Notes: generated by a model from the sequence alone, not told the origin. Numbered from the stretch's first letter, positions 8,926 through 18,692 are shown. The stretch: 64,000 nucleotides of DNA from Bradyrhizobium sp. 186 (GCF_023101685.1 NZ_CP082164.1:9300001-9364000), one strand, 5' to 3'. A program made the numbers and translations.

Positions 8926-11900
8926 CGCCACGGTTTCATCCGCGGCCGGATCCGTCTCCGGCTGGAGCGGCGGCGCGACGGGCAAAACCATCGGCCGCAG
9001 CAGCTCGGCCATCTGCCGCGCCGGCACCGGCTTGGAGATCAGGAATCCCTGCATCTCGTCGCAGCCATGGGTGCGCAGGAACGCCTCCTGCTCGGCGTTC
9101 TCGACGCCTTCGGCGACCACGGTCATACCGAGTGCCTTGCCCATGCTGATGATCGCCTGGGCGATCGCCTGATCCTCCAGATCCTGCGGCAGGTCGCGCA
9201 CGAAGGAGCGGTCGATCTTGATGGTGTCGATCGGAAAATGCTTCATCAGCGACATCGACGAATAGCCGGTGCCGAAATCGTCGATGGCAAGGCGAATGCC
9301 GCGGCTCTGGATGGCGTCCAGCACCTTCAGCGCGCGCCCGACATTGCGCATCATCATGCTCTCGGTGACTTCGAGCTGGAGTAGCACCGGCGACATGCCG
9401 CTGGCGGCCAGCGCTTCGTCGACGTCCTGCAACAAATGCTCGTCGACAAACTGGCGCGGCGACAGGTTCACCGCCATCGACACTGGCAGCAGGCCACGGC
9501 GCTGCCAGGCCATCGCCTGCGCACAGGCTTCCTTCACCACCCAGCGGCCGATCGGAACGATCAAGCCGGTTTCCTCGGCGAGCGGGATGAACTGCGCCGG
9601 CGAGACGTTGCCGAGCTCGGGATGCGCCCAGCGCAACAAGGCTTCCACGCCGGTGATCTGGCCGGTCTCCATGTCCACTTTTGGCTGGTAGTTCAGCGAG
9701 AACTGCTCGCGCTCCAACGCCCGGCGCAGCGCGCTCTCAAGCGACAGCCGCTCGATCGACTGCGTCTTCACCTCCTTGGAGAAGAACCGATAGCCGTTCT
9801 TGCCGTCCTCCTTGGCGAGATACATCGCCATGTCGGCGTTCTTGGTCAGCGTCTGCACGTCGGCACCGTTGGCCGGATACATCGCGATGCCGATCGAGGC
9901 CGTGGTGTGACACTCGTGACCGGCGAGTTCCACGGGCTGGCCGAGCGCCGCCAACAGGTCGGTTGCGATCCGCTGGACTTCGTCGATATCGCCGCACTGA
10001 TCGAGGATGACGACGAACTCGTCGCCGCCGAGACGCGCGACCACGTCGCTCGCCCGCAATGCGCTGCGCAGCCGGCTTGCGACCTCGAGCAGGAGCAGGT
10101 CGCCGGCCTCATGGCCGAGCGAATCGTTGATGACCTTGAAGCGGTCGAGATCGATGAACAGCACTGCAAAACGGTGGTCGTAGCGCTGCGCCGTGTCGAT
10201 CGCCTCGCGCAGCAACCCGTTGAAGGTCTCGCGGTTCGGCAGGTTGGTCAGGCTGTCGTGCGAGGCGAGGTACTCGATCCGCTCGTCCGCCTCGTTCTTC
10301 TCGTCGGCGCGATCGAAATTCTCCATCGCGAAGGAGACGTTGTCCGCGAGACGCTGCAACAGCTCGACGAACTCGCCGGTGAAGGTGTCCGGCTCGGTCG
10401 ACATGTAGATCATGACGCCGACGGCCCGGTCGTGCGCGATGAGCGGGAACGCCGCGCCCGACCGCGCGCCGTCGCCGCGAACGACGGCGTGGAAGGCGCG
10501 GACGCGATCGTCGTTGAGATAGTCGTTGCTGATGCACGGTTGGCGCGTGCGGAATGCCGTGCCGCTCATCCCGCGGCGCTCGGGATCGACGGAGAGACGG
10601 ACGTTGCGCGTGGTGTCGGCGGATGGTCCGGCCGAGGCCACGATCTCGAGATGGTCGCTCCCGGCCTTGGCCAGCGCAACGGTCGTCGAGGTGAACTTCG
10701 CACCGTTCGATGCCGCGAGGCAGACGAGGTCGAACAGTTCGGCACGCGACTTCGCCCGCATGATCGCCTCGTTGGTGGCGCTCAGCGCCGCGAACATGCG
10801 CGTCAGGCGTTCCTGCTGCGCCTCGGTGCGGGCCTTTTCCTCGGCACGATCGAAATTGTCGAGTGCGAACGACACGTTCTCGGCCAGCCGTCCCAAAAGC
10901 TGGATCATATCCGGCGTGAACGTGCCTTCGTCCGAAGAGAGGAACAGCAGAACGCCGACCGCTTTGCTGCCGTTGCGAAGCAGCGGGAAGCAGGCGCCCG
11001 ATTTCGTGCCTTGGGTGCGCGCGATCTGGTGCCAATGCACGGTGCGGATGTCGCCGAGAAGCTCGTTGGTGACGCAGGGCGCGCGCGTGCGGAAGCACGT
11101 TCCCGTGAGTCCGCGCCCTTCCGTGTCGTCGGCCGACGTCGAGAACCGCCACTCCTTGACCTGATAGCAGCTCTCGCCCTTGGTCATGGCGATGTCGAGA
11201 TAGTGCCCGCTCTGATCCACCAGGGCGATGGTTGCGGAGGAGAAGGTGCCGCCGAGCACCGCCGCCTCGCAGACCACCTCGAACAATTCGGCGCGGGTCT
11301 TCACCCGCATGATCGCCTCGTTGGTCGCGCTCAGCGCCTCGAGCATGCCCCTGAGGCGGTTGCGCTGCATTTCGGCTTTGGCCTTCTCGTCGGCGCGGTC
11401 GAAATTCTCCAGCGCAAAGGCGACGTTGGCCTGTAGCTTGCGCAACAGCTCGACGAATTCGGGCGTGAAGGCGCCGACCTCCGGAGAGTTGAACAGGAAC
11501 ACGCCTTCGACCCGGTTGCCGTTGAAAAGCGGCAGCGCGGCGGAGGACGCGATCCCATTGCGGCGGGCGCTGGCCTGCCACGGCTCGATGCGGTCGTCGG
11601 CCAGCACGTCGTTGCTGATGGAGGGCTGGCGCGTGCGGAACGCCGTTCCTGTCAATCCCCGGCCTTCAGGCATCTGGTCGGAAGTCGAGAACTTGAAGGC
11701 GCGCACCTGATCCGCATTCGGCCCGTAGCAGGCCACGACGCGAAGCAGCTCGGCGCGATGGTCGACGAGCGCGATGGTGGCCGAGGTGAACTTGGCGCCC
11801 TGCGCCGTCGCCTCGCAGACGAAATCGAACAGCTCGGCGCGCGATCGCGCCCGCAAGATCGCCTCATTGGTGGCGCCGAGCGCCGCATACATACGCGCCA

Positions 11901-13005
11901 GCCGTTCCTCTTCCGCGGCGATCCTCGCTTTCTCGGCCGCGCGGTCGAAGTTCTCGATCGCGAACGAGACGTTCTCCGCCATGCGCAGCAGGAGCGCGAC
12001 GACCTCCTCGTCCTTGGCCCACGACCTGCTGACGAAGAACAGCAGCACGCCGACGCTTTCACCATGCTTGATCAGCGGCGCGACCACGCAGGCGCCGACG
12101 CCGGTGTTGACGTTGGCCTGCTCCCACGGCGTGCCCTTGGTGCGGCTGGCGAGATCGTCCTCGACAATGGCCTTCTGCGACCGGAACACCTGGCCGGATA
12201 TGCCCTTGCCATAGGGACTTTCAGGGTCGATCGAATAGCGCGCCTGGGTGACCAGCTCCAGGTTCTGGCCCGTGGAGGCGACCGGAACCATCCAGTGCGA
12301 CTCCGGCTCGCGAAGCAGGACGATGGTCGCCAGCGACTTACCGCTGTACACGGCGGCATCGCATACGAGCTGATAAAGCTCAATGCCGGTCTTGGCGCGC
12401 AGAATGGCCTCGTTGGTCGCGCTGATTGCGCCGAACATGCGGTTCAGCCGCCGCATCGCCCGCTCGCCGGTCTGCCGCGCGGTCTCGCGCGTAAAGTTAT
12501 CCAGCGCATAGGAAATGTTGGCGGACATGCGCTCGAACAGCGACACCATCTGCTCGCTCAGCGAGCCGGGCTCGCTGCGGGTCACGAACAGCACGCCGAC
12601 GCTCTGCCCTTTGCACAACAGCGGCAGGGCCGCCGCCGCGCCGATATGAGCCTTGGCCGCACCCTCGCGCCACGCCAGCGAGCGCGGGTCGTTCAGGTAA
12701 TCATTGCTGATGCAGAGCTTCTGGCTGCGGAATGCCTCGCCGCCGACGCCCGATCCTTCCAGCGTGCCGGCCGCCGTGGTGATCGTGATCGCGCGCAGCC
12801 GCGCAACGTCGTCGCCGCAACCGGCCGCAAACCGCAGCCGCGAGCCGTCCGGCTCGACCAGGAACACGGCGACAGCCATGAAGTCCCCGCTCGAAAACCC
12901 GGCGTCGCAGACCTTTTGGTACAGCTCGTCCGGCGATTTCGCGTAGAGGATCGCTTCGTTAATGGCGCTCAACGCTGCAAAGGTGCGCGCGAGGGTCGTC
13001 TGCAC
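8899..13005 (-). CDS. Five-GAF GGDEF/EAL cyclic-di-GMP protein
   Basis: A 1368-residue soluble protein that can in principle both make (GGDEF) and break down (EAL) cyclic-di-GMP. Five GAF modules repeat with a period of about 183 residues, each starting with an AL(S/G)A-x-NEAI helix at residues 11, 193, 376, 558 and 741 and ending in an NxxFA-ENFDRA helix. GGDEF follows (about 907-1078) with an intact RLGGDEF at 991-997 and an inhibitory RxxD site (RASD, 984-987) exactly five residues before it. EAL (about 1088-1335) retains EALLRW at 1121, DDFGTGYSS, and EGVEN, so both activities look possible. No membrane segment or signal peptide. Start is GTG 13005 with GGGAG about 8 bp upstream. GAF ligands are unknown. 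Confidence 0.93.
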   Translation of the reverse strand: MQTTLARTFAALSAINEAILYAKSPDELYQKVCDAGFSSGDFMAVAVFLVEPDGSRLRFAAGCGDDVARLRAITITTAAGTLEGSGVGGEAFRSQKLCISNDYLNDPRSLAWREGAAKAHIGAAAALPLLCKGQSVGVLFVTRSEPGSLSEQMVSLFERMSANISYALDNFTRETARQTGERAMRRLNRMFGAISATNEAILRAKTGIELYQLVCDAAVYSGKSLATIVLLREPESHWMVPVASTGQNLELVTQARYSIDPESPYGKGISGQVFRSQKAIVEDDLASRTKGTPWEQANVNTGVGACVVAPLIKHGESVGVLLFFVSRSWAKDEEVVALLLRMAENVSFAIENFDRAAEKARIAAEEERLARMYAALGATNEAILRARSRAELFDFVCEATAQGAKFTSATIALVDHRAELLRVVACYGPNADQVRAFKFSTSDQMPEGRGLTGTAFRTRQPSISNDVLADDRIEPWQASARRNGIASSAALPLFNGNRVEGVFLFNSPEVGAFTPEFVELLRKLQANVAFALENFDRADEKAKAEMQRNRLRGMLEALSATNEAIMRVKTRAELFEVVCEAAVLGGTFSSATIALVDQSGHYLDIAMTKGESCYQVKEWRFSTSADDTEGRGLTGTCFRTRAPCVTNELLGDIRTVHWHQIARTQGTKSGACFPLLRNGSKAVGVLLFLSSDEGTFTPDMIQLLGRLAENVSFALDNFDRAEEKARTEAQQERLTRMFAALSATNEAIMRAKSRAELFDLVCLAASNGAKFTSTTVALAKAGSDHLEIVASAGPSADTTRNVRLSVDPERRGMSGTAFRTRQPCISNDYLNDDRVRAFHAVVRGDGARSGAAFPLIAHDRAVGVMIYMSTEPDTFTGEFVELLQRLADNVSFAMENFDRADEKNEADERIEYLASHDSLTNLPNRETFNGLLREAIDTAQRYDHRFAVLFIDLDRFKVINDSLGHEAGDLLLLEVASRLRSALRASDVVARLGGDEFVVILDQCGDIDEVQRIATDLLAALGQPVELAGHECHTTASIGIAMYPANGADVQTLTKNADMAMYLAKEDGKNGYRFFSKEVKTQSIERLSLESALRRALEREQFSLNYQPKVDMETGQITGVEALLRWAHPELGNVSPAQFIPLAEETGLIVPIGRWVVKEACAQAMAWQRRGLLPVSMAVNLSPRQFVDEHLLQDVDEALAASGMSPVLLQLEVTESMMMRNVGRALKVLDAIQSRGIRLAIDDFGTGYSSMSLMKHFPIDTIKIDRSFVRDLPQDLEDQAIAQAIISMGKALGMTVVAEGVENAEQEAFLRTHGCDEMQGFLISKPVPARQMAELLRPMVLPVAPPLQPETDPAADETVALRLKRAVV

Positions 13006-13315
13006 GATCTCAACTCCCGGGCATTTCTGCCTCTTTATCCCGGATACCGTTATGAACGGCGATCGCCTAAGTGGCCGTTATTGAGTTCCGCAAACCGTCA
13101 ATCAGAGTGAACGAGCTGCGAACAGGAGGCTGCAAACTGTCGAAAACCCTGCCGCGTGGGATGCCCGGACGGATGGCGCCTTCGACGAAAGGCGCGTTCT
13201 CTTTACAAATTTGCAGCCCTGTATTGGTTTACGGGAGATTGATATCGCACCCGTGCTTTGAGACGATGGCACCCAACAACCAGCGCCCGCCAAGGGCGAT
13301 GACCGGGGAAACGCC
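13006..13315. other. Divergent intergenic region
   Basis: About 310 bp between the five-GAF gene (leftward) and the Ldh-type dehydrogenase operon (rightward). I see no gene or clear repeat; it must carry promoters for both directions. An AT-richer patch around 13195-13250 is the likeliest promoter area for the rightward operon. Confidence 0.4.
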
Positions 13316-14368
13316 ATGCCGATCGTCAAGGCCGACCGCCTCACGCGCATCAGTGCCGCGCTGCTCCGCGCCGCCGGGGCCTCCGAGGAAGAAGCCGACG
13401 CGGTCGCCATCGGCTGCGTCAACGCCAACCTCGCCGGCCACGACTCCCACGGCGTGATCGCAATTCCAACCTACATCGACCGTATCAAGGCCGGGCACAT
13501 CGTGCCCGGCGCGAAATGGACCATCGTCCAGGAATCACTGACCACGACCGTGATCGACGGCCATTGGGGTTTTGGCTTCCACGTCAACGCCAAGGCGATG
13601 GCACTGACGATCGAGAAGGCGAAGACGGCGAATCTCGCCGCCTGCACCGTGTTCCGGCAGAGCCATGTCGGCCGTCTCGCCGCCTATCCGCTGATGGCGA
13701 TGCGCGAAGGCATGATCGGCATCGCAACGGCCGATTCCGGCCGCTCGCCAAAACACGTGGCGCCGTTCGGCGGCAAGGAGGCGCGGCTCGGCACCAACCC
13801 GATCTCGATCGCGGTGCCGTCCGATCTCGATACGCCGTTCTATCTGGACATGGCAACCTCGGCGGTGGCGGCCGGCAAGATCCAGCTCGCGGTGGCCCGC
13901 GGCGAGGAGATTCCCAACGGATGGATCATCGATGCCGAGGGACGGCACACCACCGATCCGACCCAATACCGCAAGGGCGGCGCGCTGCTGCCGCTCGGCG
14001 GCAGCGAGGGCTACAAGGGCAGCGGCCTGGCCGCGATGGTCGAGGTGCTCTGCGGCCTGCTCACCGGTCTCGGCTTTGGGGTCGAGCCGACCGGCCGGCA
14101 CAATGACGGATGCTTCATGGCGGTGTTCAACGTCGCGGCGTTCCGCCCGCTGAAGGAGTTCAAGCGTGAGGTCGCGGAATTCGCGCGGTACCTGAAATCG
14201 ACGCCTCTGTCCGAGGGCAGCAAGGGCGTGTTCTATCCCGGCGAGGTCGAGGGCTTACGCGAGCAGCAGCGGCTTCGCGACGGCATCGAGATCGAGGACG
14301 CGACCTGGGAGAAGATGCGCGCGCTGGTGCGCGACTACAGGCTCGACACCGTGCTCGATCTGGCCTGA
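13316..14368 (+). CDS. Ldh family oxidoreductase (malate/lactate/sulfolactate dehydrogenase type)
   Basis: A 350-residue NAD(P)-dependent 2-hydroxyacid dehydrogenase of the family unrelated to classical MDH/LDH. Visible family features: the GHDSHG segment near residue 43 containing the catalytic histidine, TVFRQSHVGRLAAYPL, GTNPISIAVPSD, and the glycine-rich GGSEGYKGSGLAAMVEVL close to the C-terminus. It is first in a tight same-strand operon with an LLM monooxygenase (21 bp gap) and a FAH-family hydrolase (15 bp gap), so its substrate is likely a hydroxy- or keto-acid produced or consumed in that pathway. The specific acid is not readable from sequence. Confidence 0.85.
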   Translation: MPIVKADRLTRISAALLRAAGASEEEADAVAIGCVNANLAGHDSHGVIAIPTYIDRIKAGHIVPGAKWTIVQESLTTTVIDGHWGFGFHVNAKAMALTIEKAKTANLAACTVFRQSHVGRLAAYPLMAMREGMIGIATADSGRSPKHVAPFGGKEARLGTNPISIAVPSDLDTPFYLDMATSAVAAGKIQLAVARGEEIPNGWIIDAEGRHTTDPTQYRKGGALLPLGGSEGYKGSGLAAMVEVLCGLLTGLGFGVEPTGRHNDGCFMAVFNVAAFRPLKEFKREVAEFARYLKSTPLSEGSKGVFYPGEVEGLREQQRLRDGIEIEDATWEKMRALVRDYRLDTVLDLA

Positions 14369-14389
14369 CGGGATTTGGAGAACAGCAGC

Positions 14390-15757
14390 ATGACGCGGCA
14401 GATGGTACTTGTCGGCTTCCTCCAGGCGCAGAACTGCACCAATCTGCCGAGCTCCTGGCGGCATCCGGACTCGCGCGACGATTCGATGTCGGCCGACTAC
14501 TATCAGGAGATCGCGCGCATCCTGGAAGCTGGCAAATTCCACATGGCGTTCTTCGACGATCGCCTGGCGATGCCGGACCGCTACGGCAACGACCACGCCC
14601 ACACCGTCGAATACGGCATCCGCTGCGTGAAGATGGATCCGCTGATCGTGCTGACCACGATGGGCCTGGTCACCGACAAGCTCGGCCTCGGCGCGACGTG
14701 TTCGACCACCTACTACGAGCCGTTTGACGTCGCCCGGCGCTTCGCGACACTCGACCTGATGTCGGGCGGACGTGCGGGCTGGAACGTCGTCACCTCGCTC
14801 AATGACGGCGAGGCGTTCAACATGGGCCGGGATTCACATCCCGAGCATGACGCCCGCTACGACCGCGCCGACGAATTCATGGAGGTCGTGCTCGGCCATT
14901 GGGACACCTGGGAGGACGGCGCGCTCATCATGGACAAGCAAAGCGGCCGCTTCGCCGATCCAACCAAGGTGAAGCGGCTCGATCACAAGGGGCCGGCCTT
15001 CAAGTCGCGCGGACCGTTCACCGTGCCGCGCTCGGACCAGGGCCATCCTGTGATCATCCAGGCCGGCGCGTCCGGCCGCGGCCAGCGCTTTGCCGGGCGA
15101 TGGGCCGAGGTGATCTTCACCGCCTCGCGCAATCTTGCGAGTGCGAGAGAAGGCTACGCGGCCGTGCGAAACGAGGCCGCCAAGGCTGACCGCGATCCCG
15201 ACCAGATGTTCCTCTGCAACCTGACCACTCCGGTCTGTGCCGCGACCAAGACTGAAGCCGAAGACAAGATGGCGCTGATCAACAAGCTGCCGCTTCAGAT
15301 CGACGCGCTGTCGCTGCTCGCCGAAGCCCTCAATTACGATTTCGCCTCCAAGGATCTCGACGAGCCGCTGACGACGGAAGAGCTGAAGAGCATGCAGGGC
15401 ATTTTGGGCATCCGCGACGGCGTGCTGAAGAATTCGGGCAAGAGCAATCCGAGCGCGCGGGACTTCGTCACCTTCTCCGGCCGCGGCCAGGTCCAGGATG
15501 CGATGGTCGGCGGCCCCAAGGAGATCGCCGACAAATTGGAAGAAATGTTCGTCGAGCGCGGCTGCGACGGTTTTGTCATCGCCGCGACCTATGTGCCCGG
15601 CTCCTACGCGGATTTCGTGCGCCATGTCGTGCCGGAATTGCAGCGCCGCGGCTTGTTCCAGCAGGACTATCGCGGCAAGACGCTACGGGAAAATCTCGGG
15701 CTGAAGCGGCCGGCTGCCGGCGCCTGGAAAGTGCAGCCGCGCGATGCCGCGGAATAA
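14390..15757 (+). CDS. LLM-class flavin-dependent monooxygenase (NtaA/SnaA/DszA type)
   Basis: About 455 residues. This family uses reduced FMN, supplied by a separate reductase, and O2 to attack C-N or C-S bonds or oxygenate small molecules. Family traits: LGLGATCSTTYYEPFDVARRF, SGGRAGWNVVTSLNDGEAFNMG and the ARYDRADEFMEVVLGHWDTW block, with the QAGASGRGQRFAGRWAEVIF segment mid-protein. The ATG at 14390 follows a GGAG sequence at good spacing, so I prefer it to the in-frame TTG at 14375. No flavin reductase gene is adjacent. It shares family but not operon with the monooxygenase at 35913. Confidence 0.88.
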   Translation: MTRQMVLVGFLQAQNCTNLPSSWRHPDSRDDSMSADYYQEIARILEAGKFHMAFFDDRLAMPDRYGNDHAHTVEYGIRCVKMDPLIVLTTMGLVTDKLGLGATCSTTYYEPFDVARRFATLDLMSGGRAGWNVVTSLNDGEAFNMGRDSHPEHDARYDRADEFMEVVLGHWDTWEDGALIMDKQSGRFADPTKVKRLDHKGPAFKSRGPFTVPRSDQGHPVIIQAGASGRGQRFAGRWAEVIFTASRNLASAREGYAAVRNEAAKADRDPDQMFLCNLTTPVCAATKTEAEDKMALINKLPLQIDALSLLAEALNYDFASKDLDEPLTTEELKSMQGILGIRDGVLKNSGKSNPSARDFVTFSGRGQVQDAMVGGPKEIADKLEEMFVERGCDGFVIAATYVPGSYADFVRHVVPELQRRGLFQQDYRGKTLRENLGLKRPAAGAWKVQPRDAAE

Positions 15758-15772
15758 CAACGAGGACAGGAC

Positions 15773-16558
15773 ATGCGCTGGCTGAAATTCACCGCCTCGG
15801 GCAAAACTTCCTGGGGGATCATTGAAGGCGACCAGGTGATCGCGGTCGACGGCGATCCCTTCAGCGAATGGCAGCGCACCTCGCGCACGCATCCGCTGTC
15901 GCAAGTGAAGATCGAGCTGCCGCTGATCCCGCGCACCTTCTATTGCGTCGGCTTGAACTATTTGAAGCACCTGAAGGAGGCCGCCGACAAGCGCGGCGAA
16001 GTGCCGGCCGTCCCTGACAGACCCGAGATCGGCTATCGCGCCCAGAACGCGCTGATCGCGCATGACGAGGAGGTCGTGATCCCGTCCTTCGCGACGGACA
16101 AAATCCACTATGAGGGTGAGCTCGTCGTCGTCATCGGCAAGAAGGTGAAGCATCTCACCAGACAGAATGCGATGGACTGCATATTCGGTTACACCATCGG
16201 CAACGACGTCAGCGAGCGCAGCTGGCAGAAGGCCGACCGCAGCCTGTGGCGGTCGAAGAACGCCGACACGTTCAAGCCGATGGGCCCGTGGATCGAGACC
16301 GAGGCCGATCTCGTCAAAATGCAGACCATCGTCCGGGTCAACGGCAAGGAGACCAACCGCTTCCACACCAACGACATGATCTTCGGCGTGGTGCCGTTCC
16401 TGGTCGAGTTGACCAAGTATTTTACGCTGTGGCCCGGCGACGTGATCTGGATGGGCACGGACGGCGCCTCACCCGACATCAAGCACGATGACGTCGTCGA
16501 GATCGACATCACCGGCATCGGTACGCTACGCAACCGGTTCGTGCGGGAGGAGCGCTAG
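15773..16558 (+). CDS. Fumarylacetoacetate hydrolase family protein
   Basis: A 261-residue member of the FAH fold (2-oxo-acid or beta-diketone hydrolases, decarboxylases and isomerases, metal-dependent). The metal ligands are recognisable: IHYEGELVVVIGKK carries the E-x-E pair and GYTIGNDVSERSWQ the Asp. FYCVGLNYLKHLKEA is the usual start of the core domain, and GDVIWMGTDGAS precedes the C-terminal strand. ATG 15773 has an AGGA ribosome-binding site. It is the last gene of the Ldh-LLM-FAH operon and would hydrolyse or decarboxylate the downstream acid of that pathway. Confidence 0.88.
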   Translation: MRWLKFTASGKTSWGIIEGDQVIAVDGDPFSEWQRTSRTHPLSQVKIELPLIPRTFYCVGLNYLKHLKEAADKRGEVPAVPDRPEIGYRAQNALIAHDEEVVIPSFATDKIHYEGELVVVIGKKVKHLTRQNAMDCIFGYTIGNDVSERSWQKADRSLWRSKNADTFKPMGPWIETEADLVKMQTIVRVNGKETNRFHTNDMIFGVVPFLVELTKYFTLWPGDVIWMGTDGASPDIKHDDVVEIDITGIGTLRNRFVREER

Positions 16559-16657
16559 GCTGCTTGCGTGATGGGGCGCGGCGCAGGAACACTTTTTGCG
16601 CACCCTACGCAACTCGATCAAAACGGCAGCACTATCTTCGTTAAATCCGGATTCGGA

Positions 16658-17578
16658 TCAGCTTGTGGCTCCTGAGCGGCCCTTCACATGATCGATAAAG
16701 GCTCGCAACTTCGGCATGATTTGTCGATGGCCGGGATAGTAGAGGAACACCCCCGGCGTCATCGGCGCGAATTGCTCCAGCACGTGGACGAGTTTTCCCG
16801 TCGTCACGGCACCGGCGGCGAGCGGTGCGGGCACTTGCGCAAGACCCACACCTTCGACGGCGGCGCCGAGCATCGTGGGAAAGTCGTTGGCGATGAAAGG
16901 TCCCGAAACGGCGATCTCGATCGAACGACCGTTGTCGTTGAGCGACCATGATGCAAGCCCACCATTCGATCGTCGCAATCTCAAGCAGGCATGCTCACGC
17001 AAATCTTCCGGGCGCTCGAGCCGGCCGCGGCCGGCGAGGTAATCCGGGCTGCCGACGATGATGAGAGGTAACGGCTTCGTCAGGCGCACCGCGACCATAT
17101 CGGGGGCGATGAACTGGCCCAATCTGATGCCAGCATCGAAACCTTCGGCTGCGAGGTCGACCAATTCCTCGCTTGCCGCAAGCTCCACCTCGATCTCGGG
17201 AAATGCCCGGCAGAACGACGCGACCAGCGGCTCCAGCAGGATCGGCACGACCGAGCGGGGTACGGTGAGACGCAAGAGCCCGGTCGGTCGCTGTCCGAGT
17301 TCACGCGCGGCGCCGCTTGCAGCGACGAGCTCCTCGAAGGCGGGCCTTGCGCGCGCAAGAAATCTCTCGCCGGCCTCGCTCAGACCGACGCTACGGGTCG
17401 TGCGGATGAAGAGCACGGCGCCGACGCGCGCCTCCAGTGCGCGTACCGCCTGACTGATTGCCGACGGCGTTACCCCGAGTTCAGCGGCCGCTCGACGGAA
17501 ACTGCGGTGCTGGGCGACACTCAGGAACGCCTCCACGCCGTCGAGTGCACCGTGCCTGACTGTGAAGTTTTGCTTCAT
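16658..17578 (-). CDS. LysR family transcriptional regulator
   Basis: A 306-residue LTTR with an N-terminal winged helix (GVEAFLSVAQHRSFRRAAAE, then PSAISQAVRALEARVG, residues about 14-52) and a C-terminal substrate-binding domain. It is transcribed divergently from a small exported protein at 17713, the usual arrangement for an LTTR and its target, and its 3' end faces the FAH operon. The inducer is unknown. Confidence 0.9.
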   Translation of the reverse strand: MKQNFTVRHGALDGVEAFLSVAQHRSFRRAAAELGVTPSAISQAVRALEARVGAVLFIRTTRSVGLSEAGERFLARARPAFEELVAASGAARELGQRPTGLLRLTVPRSVVPILLEPLVASFCRAFPEIEVELAASEELVDLAAEGFDAGIRLGQFIAPDMVAVRLTKPLPLIIVGSPDYLAGRGRLERPEDLREHACLRLRRSNGGLASWSLNDNGRSIEIAVSGPFIANDFPTMLGAAVEGVGLAQVPAPLAAGAVTTGKLVHVLEQFAPMTPGVFLYYPGHRQIMPKLRAFIDHVKGRSGATS

Positions 17579-17712
17579 GGCCCATCAACATTATCGCGAA
17601 TAGTCGCCGGCGCAAAGCAGACTTACATCCAGCTTGGCACATCGGCAGCACAGCTGCGTGCGCTGACACTCGCGACACCACGGCGACCGCCGTTATCGGA
17701 GAAATGAGACCG

Positions 17713-18111
17713 ATGAAAGCAATCCGTCACGCCGTCTTGGCACTCACCCTCACACTGATAGGCGCTACTTCCATGGCCGATACGTCCCCTGCCCAAGCAC
17801 AAGCCGCATCGCCCACAACCGGGGTGATGGTCATCCTGACCGTCAAGCCGGGCGTCACACGCGAACAGGTCATGGCCGTCATGCCCGATGAAATCAGGCA
17901 GACCGTACAGCTCTATCTCAATGGAAAGGTTCGTGAATGGTATTCGCGATCTGATGGGCGCGGAGCCGTGTTTCTGCTGGATGTCGAGGATGTTGCCGTT
18001 GCGCACGCAACCATGGAAGGGCTGCCGCTGGCGAAGCAAGACCTCATCGATCACGAGTACATCGCAGTCGGCCCGCTTCAGCCGCTCCGCCTGCTCATGA
18101 CCAAACCCTGA
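17713..18111 (+). CDS. Small exported protein, possible dimeric alpha/beta-barrel fold
   Basis: About 132 residues from ATG 17713. This start has GGAG roughly 11 bp upstream, whereas the in-frame ATG 17704 is too close to that sequence. An N-terminal hydrophobic segment ending AQAQA looks like a cleavable signal peptide. The mature part (GVMVILTVKPGVTREQVMAV, then a charged helix, then GAVFLLDVEDVAVAHATMEG) has the strand-helix-strand pattern of muconolactone-isomerase-like small barrels. That fold match is by eye only. It lies head to head with a LysR gene and is followed by two membrane-protein genes on the same strand. Confidence 0.7.
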   Translation: MKAIRHAVLALTLTLIGATSMADTSPAQAQAASPTTGVMVILTVKPGVTREQVMAVMPDEIRQTVQLYLNGKVREWYSRSDGRGAVFLLDVEDVAVAHATMEGLPLAKQDLIDHEYIAVGPLQPLRLLMTKP

Positions 18112-18188
18112 CTGGTCGCCGACGTCGAACCGAATCGACTGGCTTCGACCTCACCCGACCGGATGGACAATCACAAGGGAATCGGAAC

Positions 18189-18692
18189 GTGCCCCCGAGC
18201 TTCAACCTTCCATTCGTCCTCAGCGTCGCCGGAGCCTTCCTAACAAGCTCGGTGGTCGCCTACATCTATATTTGGCCGGCGGTCCGCGCGATGCACCGTT
18301 ATGACGCCCTGAGACTTCTCGCAACTTTCCATGCGTTCAGATTCTTGGGGATGAACTTCATGGTAACCGGATTCGTGTCTTCGGAGTTGAGTTCAGATTT
18401 CGCCACCAGGGTCGGATGGGGTGATCTTATCGCTGCTGTTCTCGCGCTTGTTTCAATGGCAGCACTCTCTTTCCGTTGGTCGATCGCCGTTCCGATTGTT
18501 TGGGTATTCAACATCTGGGGCACGCTGGATCTTCTGAACGCATACTACATGGGCGTAACGAAAATCCAGGATCCCGGTCTTTTCGGCGCCGGCATTTATA
18601 TTCCAGCACTCTATGTGCCACTGCTGCTCGTCAGCCACGTTCTTGTCTTCATGATTCTGGCGGGAGCCGGATCAGCAGAAAAAACACCGTGA
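18189..18692 (+). CDS. Hypothetical integral membrane protein (167 aa)
   Basis: Unrecognised family. The start is GTG 18189, preceded by a ggaatcgga ribosome-binding sequence. Four or five hydrophobic helices are evident: FVLSVAGAFLTSSVVAYIYI, LIAAVLALVSMAALSF, WSIAVPIVWVFNIWGTLDLL and LYVPLLLVSHVLVFMILAGA. It follows the exported protein on the same strand and probably belongs with it to the group controlled by the neighbouring LysR regulator. No catalytic motif is seen. Confidence 0.7.
   Translation: MPPSFNLPFVLSVAGAFLTSSVVAYIYIWPAVRAMHRYDALRLLATFHAFRFLGMNFMVTGFVSSELSSDFATRVGWGDLIAAVLALVSMAALSFRWSIAVPIVWVFNIWGTLDLLNAYYMGVTKIQDPGLFGAGIYIPALYVPLLLVSHVLVFMILAGAGSAEKTP

Noticed and set aside
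9436..11436. A 666-codon forward frame opposite the five-GAF gene, periodic along its length
   Set aside because: Its periodicity mirrors the GAF repeats on the other strand; no recognisable domain of its own.
8899..12900. Regular DNA repeats that might be taken for a repeat array
   Set aside because: The roughly 549-bp period comes from diverged coding GAF modules, not from identical short repeats with spacers; not CRISPR.
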